In this document: positions 1 to 6,600 of the stretch, piece by piece | Numbering within the stretch: position 1 is the stretch's first letter | Layout: every line of letters starts with the position of its first letter | Assembly (NCBI GenBank): GCA_016219765.1 | Contig: JACRKM010000058.1 | Span: forward strand, 1-7,347 | DNA length: 7,347 nucleotides | Direction: 5' to 3' | DNA from: Candidatus Woesearchaeota archaeon | GTDB taxonomy: Archaea; Nanobdellota; Nanobdellia; Woesearchaeales; UBA11576 | Notes under the pieces: generated by a model | Told to the model about the DNA's origin: nothing | The model's input: only the letters and a program-made list of their open reading frames with translations | The model's database searches: none | Program-made: the position numbers and the translations under genes

Positions 1-351
1 ACCAGGAAGCGAAGGAACATCAAAACTTGCCTTCACAATCGAACCAAGGTTAACTTTCGAATTATCTTTTGGAGTAACAGAAGAACCATCAATTGAGCCA
101 GGAGTCACATTCGCAACATTCCCTGCATCAAATCCAGCATCCCCATCTCCACCAGCACCCGAATCGCCAGCATCATAACCACCAACGCCACCAGAGCCTG
201 CAGAACCAGCATACCCGCCAGCATTACCAGCAGAACCAGCACTACCACCATCTACGCCACTACCGGCGGGGCTACTACCGTTGCCGCCACCACAACCTAT
301 AGCTGAAACAGCATAAAGGGCTAAAAATGCATTTTTTAGTGTTTTAACCAT
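1..351 (-). CDS. Putative Gly-rich lipoprotein, N-terminal part (truncated by window edge)
   Basis: The frame is open from ATG at 351 to the left edge, giving 117 residues with the C-terminus outside the window. Residues 1-20 look like a lipoprotein signal peptide: Lys3 and Lys6, a hydrophobic stretch 8-19, then Ala-Ile-Gly-Cys with Cys20 as the candidate lipid-modified residue. Residues 21-77 are a low-complexity spacer with about 25 Gly, 10 Ala, 8 Ser and 6 Asp, built partly of (Ser/Asn/Tyr)-Ala-Gly triplets. After about residue 80 the composition becomes normal, with an Asn81-Val-Thr sequon and a beta-like segment near 100-112, probably the start of a folded extracellular domain. The start is supported by an AGAGGAGGT Shine-Dalgarno sequence and a good TATA box. 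I infer a cell-surface anchored protein with a flexible stalk. Its function is unknown because the functional domain is not in view. Gly-rich linkers after a lipobox also occur in bacterial lipoproteins, so this gene alone does not identify the host. Confidence 0.8.
   Translation of the reverse strand, partial: MVKTLKNAFLALYAVSAIGCGGGNGSSPAGSGVDGGSAGSAGNAGGYAGSAGSGGVGGYDAGDSGAGGDGDAGFDAGNVANVTPGSIDGSSVTPKDNSKVNLGSIVKASFDVPSLPG
200..241. repeat. Short direct repeat encoding Ala-Gly-Ser linker
   Basis: The 12-mer GCAGAACCAGCA occurs at 200-211 and again at 230-241, a 30 bp period. On the minus strand it encodes Ala-Gly-Ser-Ala of the lipoprotein spacer. It is part of a wider degenerate triplet-repeat texture between about 130 and 290, which could change length by slippage. 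Confidence 0.6.
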
Positions 352-358
352 GAATCCA

Positions 359-367
359 ACCTCCTCT
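359..367 (-). promoter_or_regulatory. Strong Shine-Dalgarno site for the lipoprotein gene
   Basis: Read on the minus strand, AGAGGAGGT ends seven bases before the ATG at 351. It is complementary to the CACCUCC-type 3' end of 16S rRNA. It fixes the lipoprotein start. Confidence 0.8.
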
Positions 368-397
368 TAATAGAATTTCAAACGCGATATTCGGTAC

Positions 398-412
398 TAT
401 TTAAAGCTTTCG
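398..412 (-). promoter_or_regulatory. Archaeal BRE/TATA promoter of the lipoprotein gene
   Basis: The minus strand reads CGAAAG (BRE-like, 407-412) followed by CTTTAAATA (TATA box, 398-406). A transcription start about 25 bases downstream, near 376, would give a short leader of roughly 25 bases holding the Shine-Dalgarno site. The spacing suits TBP/TFB-dependent initiation. The start site itself is inferred. Confidence 0.6.
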
Positions 413-439
413 ATGTTTCGTCACCCAAGAGGGGTTATT

Positions 440-457
440 TTATAAGCGAGTTATAAG
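440..457. repeat. TTATAAG direct repeat in the divergent promoter region
   Basis: TTATAAG occurs at 440-446 and again at 451-457, an 11 bp period close to one helical turn. It lies between the two divergent TATA boxes. It could be a regulator site or an alternative TATA element. It could also be chance in AT-rich DNA. The rest of the 352-599 intergenic stretch shows no gene. Confidence 0.3.
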
Positions 458-473
458 AAGTGTGTGATTAAAT

Positions 474-488
474 CGTAAAGATATATAG
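474..488 (+). promoter_or_regulatory. Candidate BRE/TATA promoter of the 889-residue gene
   Basis: CGTAAA (474-479, BRE-like) is followed by GATATATAG (480-488). A start about 25 bases downstream, near 510, would leave a leader of about 90 bases before the ATG at 600. That leader is long for an archaeon and could hold regulation. I see no strong hairpin in it. The AT-rich run at 500-510 is an alternative TATA position. Confidence 0.4.
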
Positions 489-583
489 AATATAAGACGA
501 AAAATTAAGTAGTCAGAGCAAATACCGTCGGCAACACGCATACTTCACAGTGAGCCACGACTCAAAAAGAGGGAGCAACTTGC

Positions 584-589
584 AAAGGT
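584..589 (+). promoter_or_regulatory. Weak Shine-Dalgarno site for the 889-residue gene
   Basis: AAAGGT lies ten bases before the ATG at 600. The frame is open upstream back to the TAG at 510-512 but contains no ATG, GTG or TTG codon. ATG 600 is therefore the first possible start, and this weak site is the only ribosome-binding candidate near it. Confidence 0.4.
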
Positions 590-599
590 TTGTAACACC

Positions 600-3269
600 A
601 TGTCTAAAACTCTTACACACGACGATGAAGGTTTTGTCTTCAGTGAAACGCACGGACTTTACCTTCTCCCCTCCACCATCACAGAAGACGAACCAAGACA
701 AGCACAAGAGCACAAACAATTTACGACAATAAATTCCCACATCTTAGAACGACTCCTCTCCGAAACTGGAGCTGATGCACACCTCGACCCAGACGCACTC
801 AAAGTGCTTCAGCAACTCAACAACCCGTTACGCCCAAAACAGTCTTCTCAACCACATCATCTGCCAAAACCAGACCCACTCGACACGCCCACCCTGCCGC
901 GCATGCAAGACTCCCTCCATGACTCGATAACCACTCCATGCCACACATCCTCCGCAATGGACGACACAATGCATCCCGCCCTTGCGGACGGTCTTCTCAC
1001 ACACCATGCCATCGACAAACGACTCGAAGACATCGAACCTCCCTTTTTCGCGCAGAAACCCACACTCGTCCACGACCCGATCACACCTCCACGCACACCC
1101 TTCACCGAAGACATCACGCCGCACCAATCACTACCAGATCATCTCAACGACACGCGGTTCCCCGAACTGCAAGAACCGCTAGCGGCTCGTGAGCTACTCG
1201 ACGATCTTGACCCATCAGCAGTACGCGACCAACTCCAACAATGCGAATTCAGCACTATCGATGATCTCAATCCAATAATGAGCGCGAGGCGAAATCGATA
1301 CGACCTCGATAGTGAACTGCCCCTTCCTAAACCGTTCACTTCTCAAATAGCGCTGCAACACGACATCGATCTTCCTGAACCAGAAGCACAACCACAAATT
1401 AGAATCACGACACCGCATCATCCGCTTCAAAGCTCACCATTTGATGCCCCGTTCACTAATCTGACCACAACGATCGAACCAATGCGAAGGCACACGTTTA
1501 GCATCGGAGACACTCCATCAAAAATGACAATGAAACTACCGCGTTCACAACAACCTCTCCTAGATGAAATCTATCCGCTCGACCCACTACAAGACAAAAC
1601 ATCATTTCGCGCACCGTATGGAAAATACGGTCGTTTAGCCGACCCTGATTATTTCGAACAATTCCCACCACGCGTTCGCTCGACAACGTACGAAGACAAC
1701 TTCTCGATGCAGCATATCCCAGAACCACCCCATTCACCATTCAACGATGATCGAGATGCCGACCTTAACATTATATCCGAACTACTACCAGACCCCCTCC
1801 TCAACCCTGATCCGGAACTCCTCACGCCATGGTACGCGCTCGATCCGACTATGCAGGCTCAGATTCCGCCATTGTTAGAAAAGTGGAATTCACTAGACGA
1901 CAAACCAGGAGTTTGCGGGTTTGCCATGGACAACGGCCTCATGCTTGATCCATTGGCGACCGACTTCATCACACCACCAAGTGGACACAAGTGGTCACAA
2001 GCTTTTGACAATCCTGCACTCGACCATTACCGATACCCAAAGGTATTTCCCACATTGTTTGACGACCAGAACACTAGGACATCAAGACCGTATAAAAAAT
2101 TCGAAGACCAAACCTTAGACAAACCCATCAAGTTCCATCGCGCCCCCGAAATCGAACCGCCTTTCTTAACATCCCGACACTCAACGTTCGAGACAATCAC
2201 AAACGATTACGAATTCAACACACACATCAGACGCACAAGACTCCACGACGACTTCACAGACAACACTCCACCGCTGAAATACAACCCGAAAATATTCCAA
2301 ATCCATGACCCCATCCAACCACCAGAACTTCACGAACCAAACGATTTCAAAACACCACTTCATCATCAACCAACAACACCGCAAACAATCGAGCCGTTCA
2401 CATACATCGACAAACACGCACCGCACATCCCACCAATAGACCCTCCTCTTGACGCGTTCCAAGGAGACCTTCCGCCTCAACTGCCTGAACTCCCACTCAT
2501 TCCCGAACCAAAAATCAAACCAGCACAATCATCCCACGAATTCATACCAATACACCTCCAAGAAAAAACATTCCTGGAAAGGAAATTGGAAGCAGAAATC
2601 GAACAAGAAACCCTCCAACAAAAACTCCAACGACACGCTCCAATGCCAGATCTATCACCACTCAATCCTCTTCTTGAACCAAAGACCATGAATCCAAGAA
2701 TCGCGGATTTAGATCAACCGCAAACCAGCCATTTACCAGAGCAAACTCTCGCACAATCAATCGACGACTTCACACATGACCCGATGCAAGATACGACGCC
2801 TACATCAACAAAGCACGAAATGCCATCATTCTACGATCAGGAACTAATATATAGTAACCCCACTTTAGAACAACAACTAATTGACACAGCAGAGCCATTC
2901 AGTCCACAAAGCACATCACCCTTCGCCCAACAATTTCATAGAACCTCAATAGACGGTATTGCAACAGCACCAACCACTTATCAACAAGAAATTGACGATT
3001 CACTAATACAAGATTTATACAGAGCAGCACAAGAAAATGCAGGGCCTGAACGATGCAGTCTACAAACAGCACAGCCCTTTCAGATGGCATACGACTTACC
3101 AGAAACTGGAACACAGCTCCACTTACATGGTCCAGACAGGACTACAATTACTGAAGGAAGAATCTACAGCTATGACCGAAAAGTTTTACAAGATAAAATC
3201 GGTGGTTACGATGCATCAATGGCTGCTTTAGGTGCAGAGCAATTGGGGTTTAAGAAAATAATTCCATAA
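600..3269 (+). CDS. Proline-rich, probably disordered protein of unknown function (889 aa)
   Basis: I do not recognise this protein. It has about 115 prolines (13%), many Asp, His, Thr, Gln and Leu, only about 21 Gly and 4 Cys. It has no signal peptide or membrane segment, so a cytoplasmic location is likely. Most of it should be intrinsically disordered. Three parts look more ordered: residues about 405-490, which hold all three Trp (411, 429, 465) and a Gly cluster at 437-462; a charged helix at about 651-679 without proline; and a C-terminal segment from about 836 to 889 with Gly-Gly-Tyr and a short helix. Eleven Pro-Phe and about 13 Asp-Pro dipeptides are spread along the chain. Ile-Glu-Pro-Pro-Phe occurs at 145 and 518, and His-Asp-Pro-Ile-x-Pro-Pro at 158 and 569. 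Codons end mostly in A or C, consistently over 2.6 kb. ATG 600 is the only possible start. It probably heads a transcript with the 94-residue gene. A multivalent scaffold is a guess; no enzymatic motif is visible. Confidence 0.85.
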   Translation: MSKTLTHDDEGFVFSETHGLYLLPSTITEDEPRQAQEHKQFTTINSHILERLLSETGADAHLDPDALKVLQQLNNPLRPKQSSQPHHLPKPDPLDTPTLPRMQDSLHDSITTPCHTSSAMDDTMHPALADGLLTHHAIDKRLEDIEPPFFAQKPTLVHDPITPPRTPFTEDITPHQSLPDHLNDTRFPELQEPLAARELLDDLDPSAVRDQLQQCEFSTIDDLNPIMSARRNRYDLDSELPLPKPFTSQIALQHDIDLPEPEAQPQIRITTPHHPLQSSPFDAPFTNLTTTIEPMRRHTFSIGDTPSKMTMKLPRSQQPLLDEIYPLDPLQDKTSFRAPYGKYGRLADPDYFEQFPPRVRSTTYEDNFSMQHIPEPPHSPFNDDRDADLNIISELLPDPLLNPDPELLTPWYALDPTMQAQIPPLLEKWNSLDDKPGVCGFAMDNGLMLDPLATDFITPPSGHKWSQAFDNPALDHYRYPKVFPTLFDDQNTRTSRPYKKFEDQTLDKPIKFHRAPEIEPPFLTSRHSTFETITNDYEFNTHIRRTRLHDDFTDNTPPLKYNPKIFQIHDPIQPPELHEPNDFKTPLHHQPTTPQTIEPFTYIDKHAPHIPPIDPPLDAFQGDLPPQLPELPLIPEPKIKPAQSSHEFIPIHLQEKTFLERKLEAEIEQETLQQKLQRHAPMPDLSPLNPLLEPKTMNPRIADLDQPQTSHLPEQTLAQSIDDFTHDPMQDTTPTSTKHEMPSFYDQELIYSNPTLEQQLIDTAEPFSPQSTSPFAQQFHRTSIDGIATAPTTYQQEIDDSLIQDLYRAAQENAGPERCSLQTAQPFQMAYDLPETGTQLHLHGPDRTTITEGRIYSYDRKVLQDKIGGYDASMAALGAEQLGFKKIIP

Positions 3270-3277
3270 AATCCTAA
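3269..3277 (+). repeat. AAATCCTAA copy 1, overlapping the stop of the 889-residue gene
   Basis: The nine bases start with the last base of the TAA stop codon. With flanks, the match to copy 2 (3578-3586) is CATRAAATCCTAA, 12 of 13 bases identical, and in both copies the TRA is the stop codon. Confidence 0.5.
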
Positions 3278-3283
3278 GTGCCT

Positions 3284-3289
3284 GGGTGA
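3284..3289 (+). promoter_or_regulatory. Shine-Dalgarno site for the 94-residue gene
   Basis: GGGTGA at 3284-3289 lies four bases before the ATG at 3294. GGTGA pairs with the UCACC stretch of an archaeal 16S rRNA 3' end. It supports ATG 3294 as the start and independent initiation within a shared transcript. Confidence 0.6.
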
Positions 3290-3293
3290 CAAA

Positions 3294-3578
3294 ATGAAGG
3301 AACTGGAAATCGCCATAATCAAGGAGTTAATTCCACTCTACAGAGCATACCTCCGAGGAGAGGATGAAACCTATCTAAGAAAAAAAGCCAAAGAATTATA
3401 CGATCGTTGCGTTGCGCACACGCTCGTTCATGAAAGCGTGTTCAGTGCCTTCGGTCCCTTATTTCCCATAGGATACCCAGATGTCCCTTCTGGAATCAAA
3501 CCTCCTTCAAAAGAAGAAGCAAAAAAAATCATTGAAACACTCCAAAAAAGAAAGAAAGAGTTAGAAAATCAATCATGA
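3294..3578 (+). CDS. Small helical protein of unknown function (94 aa)
   Basis: I do not recognise a family. Residues 1-20 and about 25-47 look like amphipathic helices, separated by a Gly-Glu-Asp-Glu turn. A Phe/Gly/Pro-rich segment at about 49-70 follows, and a lysine/glutamate-rich helix covers about 72-92. There is one Cys (39), and no signal peptide or membrane segment. The start is set by the GGGTGA site, and the gene begins 24 bases after the stop of the 889-residue gene on the same strand with no clear promoter between them. Co-transcription is likely. A compact helical protein beside a large disordered one suggests a possible physical partner, but that is inference. Codon use leans to A/C endings like the upstream gene, which argues that it is a real gene. 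The convergent 1182-residue gene ends 53 bases further on. Confidence 0.8.
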   Translation: MKELEIAIIKELIPLYRAYLRGEDETYLRKKAKELYDRCVAHTLVHESVFSAFGPLFPIGYPDVPSGIKPPSKEEAKKIIETLQKRKKELENQS

Positions 3579-3586
3579 AATCCTAA
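3578..3586 (+). repeat. AAATCCTAA copy 2, overlapping the stop of the 94-residue gene
   Basis: Same nine bases as at 3269-3277, again starting with the last base of the stop codon, here TGA. It lies in the 53 bp gap between the convergent genes. No convincing terminator hairpin or T-run was seen in that gap. Confidence 0.5.
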
Positions 3587-3631
3587 TCTGTGATTCTCAG
3601 ACCACCGACACGTACCACTCTTCACACCCAC

Positions 3632-6600
3632 TTAAGTAATTGTGAGAGTGTATTTACAGTCAGTTGGACCGGACGTTTGAAAAAGAACGTAAAAAGGATC
3701 TGTTAACCCATTGACTGTTTTAGTACCTGAAGAGAAAGATTCTCCGCCAGGAATAATAGTCATCGGAGACGCCCTAATTGTTATTGTGCTCTCTTTGCAC
3801 TTTATTCCACCATATTCCTCGAATGAAATAGTAAATTTGTGGCTTGAACCACCTAATCCATTAAATCTTAAGATGTTCTGTTCAAGAGGCGCTTCTGAAA
3901 GACTCGCTAAACAACCAGATATTGAACCAAGAGCACTAACTATTGCTGAAGGAAACGTTGTAGCCTTCACCTTACAATCACATTCCAGATTCGTTCCGCA
4001 CACGGATCCCGGCAGAACAGCACTACAATCCCCAGCCACGGCGCAGCAGCTTCCGCCTGAAGGTCCGGTCTTCTTTATGCAATCATTATCTTCGCAATTC
4101 TTCTTCCCATCACAATCATTATCTATCCAGTAATCCTTCACTGTCTTCATGGTGTTGAGCGGTGTACTCGTGTCGCTGCTTCCGGCATCATCACAAGCCG
4201 TTTCTGTTTTTGTCGGTGAAAATGTTAACAAGAAGGGAGCGCCTCCGGGATAATCATTTACTTTGTTCGTTGCACCATTCACGACACGCTTATACGGAAA
4301 TCCTCCTTCACCCTTGTCATCACCACAACAGCTAAGTTGATCTCCAGGAAGCTTCAAACCCTTCCCAACCTTTCCCTGCAAAGCACACTTCGCGCAAGCA
4401 GCTGCATCATCATCAACATTCACAAGATACGATCCTTCACTAGACTCCACACAATCACCAACACCGCCTTCACTCACATCACACCTTTTCTTATACGCCA
4501 CGTACCGATTCGTATCCTTCTTCAAATCCTTACAATCAGAAAACAACACATCACAATCCAAAAACACATTCACCTTCGAACAACCAGCATCATCACCACT
4601 GCACTGCGCATTCGACAACTTATTACCAGTACCATGCTTGAATTCTTTCCCATTCGTACACCGCGGCCCCTCATTACAGACACCCGTCGCGGGCTTGCCA
4701 TCAAAACGCATACGCTTGTTATCCAGCCCAAGAGGCCCAAAGTTCTTCTCGAACGAATCACCAGGACCATACTTTGCACAACCAGTATTCACGCCACCAC
4801 TCATGCCATAACATTTACCATTAACTGCAACCTGCCCGGAAAGGCAACCCGGCGGAAGCGCTTTTGACAACGACAACACCTGCACAGCCTGCAACGCAAC
4901 ATCACTCGGCCCACTGCAAAACTCCACATCACCCTCCTTAGTATTTTTATCCGGAGTGCACGCCTGCACAACATAACGCGTATCAGTCCCAACACCAGTA
5001 CACACATTACCACGATCACCCGAACACTTACGGTCAAAAATACGAACAAAAACATCATTCCAATACGTAGCCAAACTCGTCTCCGTAGGCGCATACGTTG
5101 CCCCATTATCAGCAATCACCGCATTCGACACCAAACCAACATTCTCGCCCTTAAACGAAGAAAACACACCAATCGACGGCATCGCAGAATAACAAGTCAC
5201 ATCAGCCGGCAAATACGAACCCCACGGATAAAGCAGCTTATCTGTCCCAAACTCACCAGTACCATCTGAACAGCACGTATGATCCGCATCAAAAGAATCT
5301 ACCGAATTGTACGGCCACGCAAAAGACTGCAAATTACGATGCGGCAAACACTGATAAACAGTAATCTCCTTACTCAACGGAGGCGGAAGCGCCGGCGAAA
5401 CCGTAAACTCAATCTGGTGTTTCTTGCTCTTTTCAAGCCCCAGCGCCGCCTTGCTAAAATTAAAATCAACAATGTTACTAATATTGTAAGGAACACCAGG
5501 AATTTCAAGGATAGTGAACGGGTGCGTAGTAAACATCTCAAAAGGCTCGGTCTTATCAGTGAAGACGTATGTAACAAGCGGCGAGAAATACGTCGTCGTT
5601 CCGGACGCATCAAACCTGAACGGATCCTCGACAGAAGCAGAAAAAGTAGGCATATCACTATACACCGCAGGCGCATCAAAGTGCAGCTCCGGAATATCAT
5701 ACACCATAATCCTGACGACCTGGTAATCACACAAGCCTTCTTCATCGCACACCCACACAGTCACATTATGCAGACCGATGTCAGAATGACTCGTCACAAT
5801 CGAGGCATTGCGCTGTGAGTCCTGGTAAGGCTTAGAATTCGTCCAATCGCCGGGGTTGCGCACACTCTGCGGCAGGAATTCCTCTGGCCGCCGCACCTCA
5901 TTAGAGCAAGTGTAGACATTGAGTCCATTCACAAAATCAAATGGCTCATCACAAGTCTCCTTCCAGCCAGTAAAATCATACATCAGATTATCCTCATCTG
6001 GATCGTAAATCTTCGACCAGTCAGGATTTGGCATGATCCAGATCGTGTTATTCTCGATAGTTATGATATCAAACGTCTGATTCTCTGACACCTCATGAAT
6101 ATAATCCAACACAGGATAACGATTCTCACGGATAAAACGATACATATACGGCTGGCCATCGATCTGCGATGCATCATCCTGTATCTCCACCACATCATGC
6201 CACACGCCAGGCAATGGGTAATTAAACACCTTCAATGACATAAAAGAATCCCAAAATGGCAACTTCATCGTGTGTTCAGAAATATTCCAGTTCAGGGAGT
6301 AACTATCATAAATCGACATGAACGACGCAAGCTCAACTAAGTGCTTCAACCGCACAGGCTCTCGCGCATGAAAATCCGCAACAGTTGTAACAGGCTCGCG
6401 GCCGCCAACTTTCACACGTATCGGGTAAAATGCATCGACCCATACATCAACATCCCCTAAACGAAGCGTAACATTCGGCTCATCCAGACTCGTCACATTA
6501 TACGCGGTCTCCTGCGCGATCGCGCTCCAGTTCACGCAGTCATCCAAGCGCTTCTTAATGAACTGCTCCAACTGCCACTGAGTGCTCTCGACATCATCAT

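Noticed and set aside
93..302. His/Gln-rich plus-strand open frame of 69 codons
   Set aside because: It is the antisense shadow of the Gly/Ala-rich lipoprotein linker; the composition follows directly from the complement of GGT/GCT repeats, and the minus-strand frame has signal peptide, ribosome site and promoter.
513..740. Minus-strand open frame overlapping the start of the 889-residue gene
   Set aside because: It overlaps the leader and first codons of a much longer gene, and its protein shows no convincing domain. Its N-terminus looks hydrophobic, but no promoter or ribosome site was seen.
600..3269. Asp-Pro-Phe/Asn-Pro-Phe endocytic-type motifs, or an S-layer/mucin-like surface role, for the proline-rich protein
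   Set aside because: Eukaryotic adaptor motifs need DPF or NPF, which are not enriched here, and the protein has no signal peptide, membrane anchor or sequon enrichment to place it outside the cell.
3418..3441. Inverted repeat ACACGCT/AGCGTGT with a loop holding TTCATGAA
   Set aside because: It lies inside the 94-residue coding region with a 7 bp stem; codons read normally through it, and no regulatory role is suggested by position.
3587..3601. Possible terminator hairpin TCTG...CAGA between convergent genes
   Set aside because: The stem is only four base pairs and no T-run follows on either strand.
4337..4867. Plus-strand open frame of 176 codons, Thr/Ile-rich
   Set aside because: It lies antisense to the cysteine-rich half of the surface protein; stop codons are rare there because of the A/C skew of that strand.
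5279..5818. Plus-strand open frame of 179 codons, Arg-rich
   Set aside because: It lies antisense to the Ig-like region; its basic low-complexity composition fits a shadow frame and it has no ribosome site.
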